64,000 bases of DNA, taken from Algoriphagus sp. AK58 (GTDB lineage: Bacteria > Bacteroidota > Bacteroidia > Cytophagales > Cyclobacteriaceae). Of this stretch, positions 40,174-49,144 are shown one piece after another. Positions within the stretch are counted from its first letter, which is position 1. The number at the start of each line of letters is the position of its first letter. The translations under genes were made by a program, and so were the position numbers. The stretch lies in assembly GCF_014324365.1 (NCBI RefSeq), contig NZ_QEIG01000019.1, positions 1-64,000 of the forward strand, in the 5' to 3' direction. The notes below the pieces were generated by a model that was not told where the DNA came from, made no database searches, and saw only the letters and a program-made list of their open reading frames with translations.

Positions 40174-41601
40174 ATGAAGACAGAGGGATATTCCAGTCAG
40201 GAGCATTACGATGAAATGTTTACCAAAGAGGGACTGATCAGGCCTCATTACCGTGAGTTTTACCAATTTTTGAGTAAAGTCTCCTCAAAAAAGATGCATC
40301 AGCTCCAATTTTCGGCCAATAAAACCCAGAAGGCCATGGGGATGACATTTAATGTATACCATGACAATCAGGGAATGGAAAAAATCCTTCACCTGGACAT
40401 CATTCCCAGAATCCTGCCCAATTCAGAGTGGAGAAAATTAGAGGCCGGCCTCAAACAGCGAGTCCATGCGCTCAATCTGTTTTTGCAGGACGTGTACAAC
40501 GAGCAAAGAATTCTTAAGGATAAAATTGTTCCTCCTGAGTTGATTCTCCACTCAAAGGATTACCTCAAGCCCTGCATGGGTTTGACCCCTCCAAAAGGGA
40601 TCTGGTGTCATATCACAGGCACGGATCTGGTACGGGACAAAGACGGGGAATACTATATCTTGGAAGACAACCTTCGCTGTCCTTCGGGGGTAAGTTATAT
40701 GCTGGAGAGCAGAGAAATTATCAAGCGCGCCTATCCACAACTGTTCAATGATGAAGGAGTAATGCCAGTATCTGATTACCCGGTCAAGCTCCTAAAGATG
40801 CTCCAATACCTTTCAGACAAACCCAAACCTGTGGTAGGAGTATTGACTCCGGGAATCTACAATTCGGCCTATTTTGAGCATTCCTATTTGGCCTTGCAAA
40901 TGGGCGTTGAGTTGGTCAATGGGGTCGATTTGGTGGTCAAGGACAAAAAAGTATACATGCAGACCACCAAAGGGCTGCAGCAGATCGATGTGATCTACCG
41001 AAGGATTGATGATTCCTTCCTGGATCCGCTCACTTTCAATCCCCAATCCATGCTTGGCGTGCCAGGCATATTTGAAGCTTATAAAGCGGGAAATGTAGCG
41101 TTTGCCAATGCTCCGGGCACGGGGGTTGCAGATGATAAGGCCGTCTATGCCTATGTCCCGAGGATCATTAAGTATTACCTCGGTGAGGACCCCATCCTTC
41201 AGAATGTGCCCACCTATCTTTGTCGGGAAGAGGAAGACAGAAACTACGTATTGGCGCACATCGACAAGTTGGTAGTGAAAGAAACAAATGCAGCCGGGGG
41301 ATATGGGATGCTCATCGGGCCTAAGTCCACCAAGGAAGAGCATGCCCGTTTCCGGGAGTTGATCAAAGCCAATCCGGATAATTACATCGCCCAGCCTACG
41401 CTTTCTCTTTCCACTGTCCCATGCCTGACCGACCAGGGAATTGCAGGCCGGCATGTGGACCTTAGGCCTTATATTCTGTATGGAGAAGAGATTGAAGTGA
41501 TCCCGGGAGCATTGACCCGCGTGGCTCTTAAGGAAGGTTCGCTGGTGGTCAACAGTTCTCAAGGCGGAGGAAGTAAAGATACTTGGGTGTTATATAAATA
41601 G
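40174..41601 (+). CDS. Circularly permuted ATP-grasp type 2 protein
   Basis: 475 residues, family COG2308 (DUF404/DUF407). Landmarks are HSKDYLKPCMGLTPPKGIWC, DLVRDKDGEYYILEDNLRCP, GVSYMLESREIIKRAYPQLF, KETNAAGGYGMLIGP (nucleotide-binding loop) and the C-terminal VNSSQGGGSKDTWVL. The fold is an ATP-dependent carboxylate-amine ligase, so it should form an amide or peptide bond; the substrate is unknown. The ATG at 40174 fits the family start better than the open frame 20 codons upstream. It is the first gene of a four-gene operon with alpha-E, Anbu and transglutaminase, spaced by 2-16 bp. Confidence 0.93.
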   Translation: MKTEGYSSQEHYDEMFTKEGLIRPHYREFYQFLSKVSSKKMHQLQFSANKTQKAMGMTFNVYHDNQGMEKILHLDIIPRILPNSEWRKLEAGLKQRVHALNLFLQDVYNEQRILKDKIVPPELILHSKDYLKPCMGLTPPKGIWCHITGTDLVRDKDGEYYILEDNLRCPSGVSYMLESREIIKRAYPQLFNDEGVMPVSDYPVKLLKMLQYLSDKPKPVVGVLTPGIYNSAYFEHSYLALQMGVELVNGVDLVVKDKKVYMQTTKGLQQIDVIYRRIDDSFLDPLTFNPQSMLGVPGIFEAYKAGNVAFANAPGTGVADDKAVYAYVPRIIKYYLGEDPILQNVPTYLCREEEDRNYVLAHIDKLVVKETNAAGGYGMLIGPKSTKEEHARFRELIKANPDNYIAQPTLSLSTVPCLTDQGIAGRHVDLRPYILYGEEIEVIPGALTRVALKEGSLVVNSSQGGGSKDTWVLYK

Positions 41602-41612
41602 GTAGAAAAGTC

Positions 41613-42575
41613 ATGTTGAGCAGAGTAGCAAATCATATTTATTGGCTAGGCCGGTATTTGGAAAGGGCAGAAAACTACGCCCGATTTATCGATGTGAATT
41701 TCAACTTGATGCAGGATTTGCCCCAAGACCTCAAAGAACAATGGGAACCATTGGTGGCAGCCACAGGAGATTTGGATTTTTACCTGAAAAAGTACCAAGG
41801 ATTTGAGCGGCATCAGGTCATGTATTTCCTGACCTTCGATCCTGAGAATCCCAACTCCATGCTTTCTGCGGTAAATAAAGCCCGGGAAAATGCCCGGATC
41901 ATCAGGGAAAATCTGAGCAAGGAGACCTGGGAAAAAGTGAATGAACTGTACTACATGCTCCAAACTGGGATGGAGAAGAAAGTCTGGAAAAAGGAGGATC
42001 CCCGTCAATTTTACGAAATGGTGAAAAATCAGATCCTTCTTATTTACGGATTGGCAGATGCTACCGTAGCACGAACGGAGGGCTGGTATTTCCGGCAGTT
42101 GGGACAGCTTTTGGAAAGGGCAGATAAGACCTCACGGATTTTGGATGTGAAGTATCATATTCTGCTTCCTTCCCCGATTGAGGTTGGCTCGCCTTTGGAC
42201 TTTCTTCATTGGATGGCCTTGCTCAAGTCTGTCACCGGATTCAATACCTATAGAAGGTTATATGGGAATATTGATCCCTCCGGAGTGGTCGAGTTTTTGG
42301 TGCTGAATAAATATTTTCCCCGATCCATTTACTATTGTCTCAAGGAAGCCGAGCGATGTCTTCATTGCATCTCAGGAAATTCTACGGATGGGATTAAAAA
42401 CTCATCAGAGAAGGCTATCGGTGAATTGCGGTCCCGCTTGGAGTACTCAGAAGTCGATGATATAATTTCTGTCGGTCTTCATGAATATTTGGATACACTT
42501 CAACTGAAAATCAACCATATTTCCGATCTGATAGACATCAATTACTTCCGTCTGAAGGAAAATTTTATTTCTTAA
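41613..42575 (+). CDS. Alpha-E domain protein
   Basis: 320 residues, family COG2307 (DUF403), all-helical. The start MLSRVANHIYWLGRYLERAE is the family hallmark, and ATVARTEGWYFRQLGQLLER and ADKTSRILDVKYHILLP follow. It nearly always accompanies the circularly permuted ATP-grasp ligase, sometimes fused to it; here the two are separate genes 11 bp apart. Its biochemical role is not established; it is thought to assist the ligase. Cytoplasmic. Confidence 0.93.
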   Translation: MLSRVANHIYWLGRYLERAENYARFIDVNFNLMQDLPQDLKEQWEPLVAATGDLDFYLKKYQGFERHQVMYFLTFDPENPNSMLSAVNKARENARIIRENLSKETWEKVNELYYMLQTGMEKKVWKKEDPRQFYEMVKNQILLIYGLADATVARTEGWYFRQLGQLLERADKTSRILDVKYHILLPSPIEVGSPLDFLHWMALLKSVTGFNTYRRLYGNIDPSGVVEFLVLNKYFPRSIYYCLKEAERCLHCISGNSTDGIKNSSEKAIGELRSRLEYSEVDDIISVGLHEYLDTLQLKINHISDLIDINYFRLKENFIS

Positions 42576-42591
42576 CTCTGAACACAATCCC

Positions 42592-43335
42592 ATGACCTTT
42601 TGCCTGGGCATAAAAACTAAGCAAGGATTGGTAGGCCTCTCCGACACCCGGATTACTTCCGGAAATGAGACTACTTCCTCCAAAAAAGTATACACTGTCA
42701 ATCGGAAAAAGCACTCTTTTTTCATCATGACTTCAGGTCTTAGGTCTGTCAGAGATAAGGCGATCACTTATTTTTCAGAAATGATCGCTAGACAGGATGA
42801 TTCGTTCACCAAGCTGTACCAGGCTGTCAATGAATTTGGGAATCAGGTGAAAATCGTGGCCAAGGAGGATAAGCAATACTTGGAAGAAGCAGGCTTTCAG
42901 TTTAATCTTTTCTCCATAATCGGAGGACAGTTGGAGGATGATCCTGAGCCCAAAATGTATCTTCTTTATCCTCAGGGTAATTGGATTGAGATTAGAAGAG
43001 GAACTCCCTTTGTCATCATTGGAAATACTGGCTTTGGACATCCCGTTTTGAAGCGTTCGCTTCATTACGAGGATTCCTTGGAATACGCCTTGAAATGTGC
43101 TTTTTTGGCTTTTGATGCTACCCGGATTTCTGCCAATGACGTGGATTATCCGATTGATACGGTGATCTTGAAAGATGGGGAATATTTTACTCAGGAGAAG
43201 CGATTTGAACAAAAGGAATTGGACCATGTCTCGGCTTTTTGGAATAACAGGCTCAAAAATGCCATCGCTGAGTTGCCATCCGAGGTTTTGAACAGCGCTT
43301 TCGAAAAGTTGGAAATTCTTTCCAAAGAATCCTGA
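42592..43335 (+). CDS. anbu: Anbu, proteasome-like Ntn-hydrolase peptidase
   Basis: 247 residues. An Ntn-hydrolase of the ancestral beta-subunit (Anbu) branch of the proteasome superfamily. After removal of Met1 the Thr of MTFCLGIKTK becomes the N-terminal nucleophile T1; D17 lies in LSDTR as in proteasome beta subunits, and the catalytic lysine is K30/K31 in SSKKVYTV. No propeptide is present. SLEYALKCAFLAFDATRISA NDVDYPIDTV-type sequence at about 165-195 is typical of Anbu. It sits between alpha-E and transglutaminase, the neighbourhood known for Anbu genes. The natural substrate is not established. Confidence 0.92.
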   Translation: MTFCLGIKTKQGLVGLSDTRITSGNETTSSKKVYTVNRKKHSFFIMTSGLRSVRDKAITYFSEMIARQDDSFTKLYQAVNEFGNQVKIVAKEDKQYLEEAGFQFNLFSIIGGQLEDDPEPKMYLLYPQGNWIEIRRGTPFVIIGNTGFGHPVLKRSLHYEDSLEYALKCAFLAFDATRISANDVDYPIDTVILKDGEYFTQEKRFEQKELDHVSAFWNNRLKNAIAELPSEVLNSAFEKLEILSKES

Positions 43336-43337
43336 TT

Positions 43338-44195
43338 ATGCTGATTCAGGTCTGGCATCATACCCATTATTTCTACTCCAATCCGGTGCTTCTGGGAGTT
43401 CATAAGGTCTATTTGATTCCCCAATACAGGCCTTATTTTCGGATTGAGCACCAGAAGTTTCAGGTCCATCCCAAGCCAGAAGGAAGCAATTTCAGACAGG
43501 ACTTGGCCGGGAATTGGTACAAGCAGTGCTGGTTTACAGGAGAAGTGGAGCAGTTGGAAATTACGGGAGAGTGGATTTTCAAACTCCAGCAGTTCAATCC
43601 TTTTGGATTTATCCTGGATAAATCCTTCGAGGATAATGGCTGGAACAATCCCCTGTTTCAATTTAGCTATGAAGAAAAAACCGCTTTTTTGATTCCGTTT
43701 TTACAGAATCATGAAGGGACTAGTTTCCTTGAGTTTTTGAAGGAGGTCAAAAACTCCTCTACGGGGCTCGTGGATTTTTTGGTGAAGCTGACCCGAATTA
43801 TCTATCAAAACTGGACCCATGAAATCCGGCATGAGGAAAATATCTGGTCATCTGACTACACGTTTGAACAAAGAAAAGGGTCTTGTCGAGATCTTGCCTT
43901 GATGGAAATGGATATGCTACGCGAAGTAGGTTTAGCCACCCGATTTGTATCCGGATACGCGTTTAATCCTGATCTGGAAGATGGACACGAGCTGCATGCT
44001 TGGCTTGAAGTCTTCCTTCCAGGTGCAGGCTGGGTAGGGATGGATCCGAGTTTGGGGCTCTTTACAGACCACAACTACATACCCTTGGCCTCCCATCCGG
44101 ATCCCAAAAGAACCCTTCCTGTGCAAGGTGGCTTTTCAGGAAACGCCGATTCCAAGCTTGTCACCCGTGTGGACTTAAAGCTACTGCATAAGTAA
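43338..44195 (+). CDS. Transglutaminase-like cysteine protease (Anbu-operon type)
   Basis: 285 residues. N-terminal Bact_transglu_N beta domain (about 1-85), then a transglutaminase core with a complete triad: C183 in KGSCRDLA, H220 in HELHAWLEV and D236 in GMDPSLG. COG1305 proteins of this type act as proteases or amide hydrolases and are the usual fourth partner of ATP-grasp, alpha-E and Anbu. No signal peptide, so cytoplasmic. The ATG lies 2 bp after the Anbu stop, and the last base of its stop directly abuts the stop of the convergent lipoprotein gene. Confidence 0.92.
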   Translation: MLIQVWHHTHYFYSNPVLLGVHKVYLIPQYRPYFRIEHQKFQVHPKPEGSNFRQDLAGNWYKQCWFTGEVEQLEITGEWIFKLQQFNPFGFILDKSFEDNGWNNPLFQFSYEEKTAFLIPFLQNHEGTSFLEFLKEVKNSSTGLVDFLVKLTRIIYQNWTHEIRHEENIWSSDYTFEQRKGSCRDLALMEMDMLREVGLATRFVSGYAFNPDLEDGHELHAWLEVFLPGAGWVGMDPSLGLFTDHNYIPLASHPDPKRTLPVQGGFSGNADSKLVTRVDLKLLHK

Positions 44196-44969
44196 TCAGT
44201 TTGCTGCCACGGCGCTTTTGGGCATTTCGTAGAGATCTTTTTTCAGGGATTCCTCCAACAGGAACACATCCGAAAAGCTAACCTGATATCTGATTCTTCT
44301 GCTGGAATCATTTTCAACCTCATATCCGGTGATCACTCTTGGGAAAATCAACCCACCGGCGTCGCGGTAGTCATCGTAGAACAAGGCTTCCTCTACTTGG
44401 TTGTTTGGATTGAAATATTTGACAGAGAAAAGTACCCATGCCAGTTTGCCGGTTTCCGGATCAATGAGCAGGGTATAGCGGTTGGAAGGACCTAAAAGTT
44501 TACCTTCTTTCAGGGTGGCATCAAGCGTCTCAAAGGTTTTGCCGTTGAATTCCCGGTTCCCGCCTTTTTTGACTGTCACCAGGGTGTCTGTCAACACATA
44601 GGGAATACTGAGAAAAGTAGAATATAGATTATGGTAGAACCGAACCGATTGCCCGGGAAAAGCTTTTCGGTTTGGGCTGATCCAAACTTTCTCTCCGTCG
44701 TTACCTGCCTGAAACAGATCGGCGTCTATTCTTGCCTTTCCATTTTGCAGATCCAGGTAATGATTTTCCCATTCCAGGGTAGTTTCATGAACCATGGCAA
44801 ATGAAAAGGATTTTGCATCGATCCATTTATTCCAGTCGCCATGCGCGTCCAAAAGCTTTTTGAATTCCTCAGGTTGATTCAATCTCGGGTCAGGACCAGT
44901 ATTCTCTTCTTTACAGGCTGAGATGGATAGAAAAACCAGAACTAGGTAAATCAGGTGACGGGATTTCAT
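44196..44969 (-). CDS. Lipoprotein, DUF6503-like
   Basis: 257 residues. The lipoprotein signal ends in a lipobox (LSISAC, Cys at about residue 19), followed by an acidic linker. The body alternates beta strands in a LolA/LolB-like way (ENHYLDLQNGKARIDADLF, VWISPNRKAFPGQ, RYTLLIDPETGKLAWVLFSV, YEVENDSSRRIRYQVSFSDV), matching what is known of Bacteroidota DUF6503 lipoproteins. Function unknown. It ends exactly where the transglutaminase gene ends and is transcribed alone in the other direction. Confidence 0.8.
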   Translation of the reverse strand: MKSRHLIYLVLVFLSISACKEENTGPDPRLNQPEEFKKLLDAHGDWNKWIDAKSFSFAMVHETTLEWENHYLDLQNGKARIDADLFQAGNDGEKVWISPNRKAFPGQSVRFYHNLYSTFLSIPYVLTDTLVTVKKGGNREFNGKTFETLDATLKEGKLLGPSNRYTLLIDPETGKLAWVLFSVKYFNPNNQVEEALFYDDYRDAGGLIFPRVITGYEVENDSSRRIRYQVSFSDVFLLEESLKKDLYEMPKSAVAAN

Positions 44970-45199
44970 CTGTTGATAAATTGTATTTTATGGCTAGACC
45001 TGCATTTGTCGGCAACAGGTAGAATGCCTCAAGCAATCGTTCCCTGGTGCGAGAAGTTTTTCTTGGACATTTCCTAAGCCGAATTTTGATGGAAAGTTAC
45101 CAAAACAGCTCAATTATTATGAGCCATACTGAAGAGCAGGTGAAAATTGATCAAATTCTTTTTGGGTCTCCGGAATTTCTGAAAGAATTAAAGATTTTT

Positions 45200-45242
45200 T
45201 TTAGATCATTTCTAAATAATAAAAATCTCTTGTTTAGATTTG
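45200..45242 (+). promoter_or_regulatory. Promoter of the PepSY gene with an inverted repeat at -33
   Basis: The -7 box TAGATTTG (45235-45242) is an exact consensus match, 22 bp before the ATG. TTTAGA-TCATT-TCTAAA (45200-45216) is a perfect 6-5-6 inverted repeat in the place of the missing -33 element. The shape recalls iron-repressor boxes of this phylum, but the identity of the regulator is inference. Confidence 0.5.
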
Positions 45243-45264
45243 TTCCAGATAAAAATAAGAGTCT

Positions 45265-46497
45265 ATGTGGAAGCCCGTCCGTAAGTTTCTCAATGATATT
45301 CACCTCTATGCAGGACTGACCTGTGGACTGATTGTGATTGCAGTTTGTCTGAGTGGGACGATTTATGTGTACAATACCGAAATCAGGGAATTTTTTGATT
45401 CCGAGCGTTATTTTGTGGAAGAGAAAGGGACTCCCAAATCTTTGGATGAGCTGAAATCAACTTTGGAACAACAGCTTGCAGGTCAGGTGGTAGGCGTCAA
45501 TGTGTTTCAACAGGAAGGAAGAACAGTTCAGTTTTTGGTAAAGGAAGAAGGGCAGGAGAGACCAGCTACCTATTTTGTGGATCCCTACACGGGAAGTGTT
45601 CTGGCGAATAATGTCGAAAAAACGGGTACCGAGGAATTTATGGGTTACATGTTTTCTCTTCACCGATGGTTGCTGTTGGACAAAATCGAAGAGCCGATTA
45701 TGGAAAGCATGACCAATCAGGAGCTCGGTCGATTTATCAATGGGGTTGCCACCTTGCTGTTTCTCCTTGGCGTGATCACCGGAATGGTGATCTGGGTTCC
45801 TCAAAAAGTCAAAAACTGGAAGCAAGGCCTGAAAGTAAAGTGGTCCGGAAACTGGAAGCGGATCAACCACGATCTCCACAATACCTTGGCTTTTTATTCT
45901 CTTGGAGCACTGTTTATCATGGCGGTGACAGGTCCATTCTGGTCCTATCAGTGGTACAAAACAGGCTGGCAAAAGACTTGGGATACCTATCAGCCACCTA
46001 AAGAGGAAAAGAAAGGCCCGGCACCAGAGCAAGCGAAAAACGAAGAGACTGCTGATGAGGAGGAAATTCAACCCGCGTACATGTTGTCTTTGGACGAAAT
46101 CATGCTTGCAGCAAATACAAATCTCGATTATGCAGGAAATGTGCGGATCACCTTGCCTCAAAAGTCGGGAGGAGAGGTGTCCATCAGTAAATCCAGAACA
46201 GGCTTTTTTGCCCGTGCTGGCGCAGATCAGCTGAAATTAAACCCAGAAAATCTGGAAGTGAAAGAAACCAATCTTTTTGGGGACTTGCCTGTGCGTCAAC
46301 AGATTGGAAGGTCCGTGAAGGCGCTTCATACAGGCGAGATTTTCGGTCAGTTTACCAAGTTTTTGTGGTTTTTGGGTTGCCTGATTGCGACTTCTCTGCC
46401 GATCACCGGTACGCTGATTTGGTTGAATAAGAAGAAAAAGAAAAAGCCAAGCAAAGCGAGAAAAGCTGCTTCTGTCGTAGAAGCTGAGATGGCTTAA
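45265..46497 (+). CDS. PepSY-associated transmembrane protein
   Basis: 410 residues. About four membrane helices (residues 13-32 GLTCGLIVIAVCLSGTIYVY, about 155-180, about 210-230, about 370-390) with two periplasmic PepSY-like segments. The helix-flanking phrases HLYAGLTCGL, YMFSLHRWLLL, HDLHNTLAFYSL and KALHTGEIFGQ carry the conserved His residues of the PepSY_TM family, thought to bind haem and pass electrons, often to ferric-siderophore complexes. The C-terminus is Lys-rich and cytoplasmic. No TonB receptor neighbours it. Iron-linked function is inferred from the family and the promoter repeat. Confidence 0.85.
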   Translation: MWKPVRKFLNDIHLYAGLTCGLIVIAVCLSGTIYVYNTEIREFFDSERYFVEEKGTPKSLDELKSTLEQQLAGQVVGVNVFQQEGRTVQFLVKEEGQERPATYFVDPYTGSVLANNVEKTGTEEFMGYMFSLHRWLLLDKIEEPIMESMTNQELGRFINGVATLLFLLGVITGMVIWVPQKVKNWKQGLKVKWSGNWKRINHDLHNTLAFYSLGALFIMAVTGPFWSYQWYKTGWQKTWDTYQPPKEEKKGPAPEQAKNEETADEEEIQPAYMLSLDEIMLAANTNLDYAGNVRITLPQKSGGEVSISKSRTGFFARAGADQLKLNPENLEVKETNLFGDLPVRQQIGRSVKALHTGEIFGQFTKFLWFLGCLIATSLPITGTLIWLNKKKKKKPSKARKAASVVEAEMA

Positions 46498-46517
46498 TAA
46501 TAAGGTTCGATTTTTCG

Positions 46518-46553
46518 AAAAGGGCTTTCAGTTATGCTGGGAGCCTTTTTTTT
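46518..46553 (+). terminator. Rho-independent terminator of the PepSY gene
   Basis: AAAAGGGCT pairs with AGCCTTTTT (one G-T pair) around a 15-nt loop, followed by a run of eight T. It lies 20 bp past the stop. Confidence 0.75.
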
Positions 46554-46604
46554 GCCGCTAAGTTCGCTAAGGGGAAAATGAGAGGGCTCAAAGATTTTTT
46601 TTCC

Positions 46605-46990
46605 TTTTGCCACGAAGGCGCCAAGGCATTAAAGAATACTCTGACAACTGCGACTGAAAACAGATCACTGACCACTTTTTCAGCTTTCTAACTTTATCCT
46701 TCAAACTTTTCATGCTGCCAACTGCGACTGAAAACTGAATACTTAAAAGGTTGTCCTGCTTCTCCCGAAGCTGGCTTTTTGATTTTGCCACGAAGGCGCA
46801 AAGGCATTAAAGAATACTCTGCCAACTGCGACTGAAAACAGATCACTGACCACTTTTTCAGCTTTCTGACTTTATCCTTCAGACTTTTCATGCTGCCTAC
46901 TGAGACTGAAAACTGACCACTTTTTCAGCTTTCTGACTTTATCTTTCAGACTTTTCATCCTGTCAACTGCGACTGAAACTGAACACCTCT
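46605..46990. repeat. Tandem repeats (178-bp unit and 67-bp sub-unit) in the 559-bp gap before cusR
   Basis: The phrase TTTTGCCACGAAGGCG starts units at 46605 and 46783 (period 178). Within the second unit a 67-bp sub-repeat beginning CTGACCACTTTTTCAGCTTT recurs at 46846 and 46913. The unit ends GTTGTCCTGCTTCTCCCGAA also occur at 54657-54722, on the far side of the metal-efflux cluster. Near 46985-47015 an inverted relative (GCGCCTTTCTGTCTTTGTGG) is seen. No gene; minus-strand frames only follow the repeat. Confidence 0.85.
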
Positions 46991-47056
46991 AGCGCCTTTC
47001 TGTCTTTGTGGCAATACTTTTTTGCGCCCTTCCTCTGAAAAAATTTAACTTGCACC

Positions 47057-47725
47057 ATGCGAATCTTAGTAGTCGAAGACGAACCCGGAATATCCAATTT
47101 TCTCAAGCAGGGATTGGAAGAGGAAGCTTTTGCGGTGGATGTGGCGGACAACGGTAAAGTCGGTTTGGATCTCGCGCTTTCCGGGAATTACGATTTGTTG
47201 CTCTTGGACTGGATGGTACCCGGTATAAGTGGAATTGAGTTGACTCGTCAGTTTCGAAAAGATTTTCCTCAGACGCCCATCATTTTTCTTACGGCCAAAG
47301 ACACGCTGGATGAGACCATTTTCGGCCTCCAAAGCGGAGCAAATGATTATATCAAAAAGCCTTTCCACTTCGAGGAGTTGCTGATGCGGATTCGCGTACA
47401 GCTTCGTGGAAAAGCAAACGTGGAGGAAATACTGACCTTAGGTCCGATCGAGATTTTTCCGGATAAACACCTGGTCCTGAGGAATGGGGAGGAGGTACAG
47501 CTTACGCAAAAGGAGTTTGCACTACTGGAATATCTGGTTCGAAACAAAAACAAAGTGTGCCGTCGAACACGGATCATAGAAAGCGTTTGGGATATTCACT
47601 TTGACTACAATACAGGGGTGATAGATGTATTTATCAATTCCCTCCGCAAAAAACTCCAGCTCAGCAGAGAGGAGGATTACATCCAGACCATTCGCGGAGT
47701 GGGCTATATGGCAAAGGAGCTATGA
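47057..47725 (+). CDS. OmpR-family response regulator (CusR-like)
   Basis: 222 residues. Receiver domain 1-118 with acidic pocket VVEDE, phospho-acceptor D51 in LLLDWMVPG, Thr in FLTAKD and Lys in IKKPFHF. The winged-helix DNA-binding domain (about 128-222) has LTQKEFALLEYLVRN and the C-terminal IQTIRGVGYMAK. Regulator of the pump genes behind it: its stop overlaps the kinase ATG by 4 bp, and a phased direct repeat typical of OmpR-family sites lies before the pump gene. Metal specificity is inferred from the cluster. Confidence 0.93.
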   Translation: MRILVVEDEPGISNFLKQGLEEEAFAVDVADNGKVGLDLALSGNYDLLLLDWMVPGISGIELTRQFRKDFPQTPIIFLTAKDTLDETIFGLQSGANDYIKKPFHFEELLMRIRVQLRGKANVEEILTLGPIEIFPDKHLVLRNGEEVQLTQKEFALLEYLVRNKNKVCRRTRIIESVWDIHFDYNTGVIDVFINSLRKKLQLSREEDYIQTIRGVGYMAKEL

Positions 47726-49104
47726 GGACGGCCTATAAGGAACGAATTGCCAGAAGGCTGACTTGGGTCACGGCGATGATCATCCTGATCGTGTTTGTAC
47801 TCATCTATCTGGTGGCGAGCTTCACCGTGGTGCGGAATATCGACTACGAGCTCCAACTCGAGACGGACAAGCACAAGGATCAGATTTTTTTGGTTGATGG
47901 GGGAATCCGATTTCTCCATATGGACGAGTGGGAGGAGATGGAACATAGTCAAATCCAGCTTGACCCCATTTTTATCGAAATCGTGGATTTGCAAGGAAGA
48001 TCCATGGATCGATCTCCTAATCTGAGGGAGAATCATCTTAGCTTTTCGCCTGAGAAATCCCTGAAAAACGAGGCTTGGACACAGAAAATCGGTGCAAGCG
48101 AGGTAAGACAAAGGCAAATCCCTCTTTACAATGCAGGAAAGCACGAAGGCTATTTACTCCTGGCCAAATCGTTTGAAGATTCAAGAGAGCTCCTGGACAA
48201 CCTCAGGAATGTATTGGTGGTCTTGTATCCCATTATTTTATTTTCACTTTTTCTCACCATGCGTTACCTCGCAGGAAAAAGTATAGAGCCGATCCAGGAA
48301 ATTATCGACAAAACCAATCAGATCACCCAAAAAAACCTCAATGAGCGAGTGCCCGAACCGGAACTCCAAGATGAAATAGGCCAGCTCACCCGATCGATCA
48401 ACAATCTGCTGGGTCGTTTGGAACAGGCCATGAAGAGGGAAAAACAGTTTACCTCCGATGCTTCTCATGAGTTGAGGACACCGCTCTCGGTGCTTCGTGG
48501 CACGCTGGAAGTATTGATTCGAAAGCCAAGAACCTCAGAAGAGTACGAGCAAAAAATAAAAACAGCGCTGGGAACCATCGACCGAATGAGTGCCATGATC
48601 GATCAGCTTTTAGCCCTTGCCAGAGTCGAAAATTCAAAAAACTTGGTGAGAGAAGAGTTGGAATTAATCACCTTTTTGGAAGAGAAAGCAGATCAAATCT
48701 CCGCGGAGCAACAGCGGAATATCACGTTTCAATCCCAAGTCAGTGTGCCGATATACATCACCACCAATGAGAAATCCTTGGAGATGATCTTGGATAATCT
48801 GCTGCAGAATGCCATCAAGTATTCGCCCAAAGGATCGGCTATTTATCTCAGAGTAGGCAAGTCAGGGCATCATCCTTACATTGAGGTTACCGATTCGGGT
48901 TCGGGGATCGATGAGTCTCATTTGGAGCAGATTTTTGATCCTTTTTTTAGGGAAAAAGAAGCCTTGGATTTGGGGATTCCCGGTACAGGATTGGGTTTGG
49001 CCATTGTGAAAAAACTGGCTCAGGAATCTCAGATCAAACTTTCAGTGGTCAGCAAAAAAGATGTAGGCAGTACTTTTAGACTGGATTTTCCTCACCAATC
49101 TTAA
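47722..49104 (+). CDS. Sensor histidine kinase (CusS-like)
   Basis: 460 residues. Two membrane helices (about 15-35 and 160-182) enclose a periplasmic sensor domain of about 125 residues; HAMP follows (KSIEPIQEIIDKTNQITQKN), then HisKA with H249 (SDASHELRTPLSVL) and HATPase with N box NLLQNAIKYSPKG, DSGSGI and GTGLGLAIVKKL. The periplasmic part has some Met and His (HMDEWEEMEHSQ) that could bind metal, but this is speculation. Coupled to cusR by a 4-bp overlap and followed by the pump genes. Confidence 0.92.
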   Translation: MRTAYKERIARRLTWVTAMIILIVFVLIYLVASFTVVRNIDYELQLETDKHKDQIFLVDGGIRFLHMDEWEEMEHSQIQLDPIFIEIVDLQGRSMDRSPNLRENHLSFSPEKSLKNEAWTQKIGASEVRQRQIPLYNAGKHEGYLLLAKSFEDSRELLDNLRNVLVVLYPIILFSLFLTMRYLAGKSIEPIQEIIDKTNQITQKNLNERVPEPELQDEIGQLTRSINNLLGRLEQAMKREKQFTSDASHELRTPLSVLRGTLEVLIRKPRTSEEYEQKIKTALGTIDRMSAMIDQLLALARVENSKNLVREELELITFLEEKADQISAEQQRNITFQSQVSVPIYITTNEKSLEMILDNLLQNAIKYSPKGSAIYLRVGKSGHHPYIEVTDSGSGIDESHLEQIFDPFFREKEALDLGIPGTGLGLAIVKKLAQESQIKLSVVSKKDVGSTFRLDFPHQS

Positions 49105-49138
49105 GCAAATCTTAAGAATCGCCTAAGCCAGTCCTAAG
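49100..49138 (+). promoter_or_regulatory. Four direct repeats at exact 11-bp spacing, likely response-regulator operator
   Basis: CTTAAG, CTTAAG, CCTAAG and CCTAAG have their TAAG cores at 49102, 49113, 49124 and 49135, exactly 11 bp apart, so all lie on one DNA face. The array is between the kinase stop and the pump promoter. OmpR-family regulators classically bind such direct repeats, so the adjacent CusR-like protein is the natural candidate. Confidence 0.7.
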
Positions 49139-49144
49139 TTGGGT

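Noticed and set aside
45047-45319. 90-codon frame overlapping the start of the PepSY gene
   Set aside because: Contains the PepSY promoter, overlaps its coding region in another frame, and has no recognisable content.
46605-46990. Minus-strand frames of 62-67 codons and a CRISPR-like look
   Set aside because: The frames only follow the repeat; unit lengths of 67 and 178 bp with no unique spacers exclude CRISPR.
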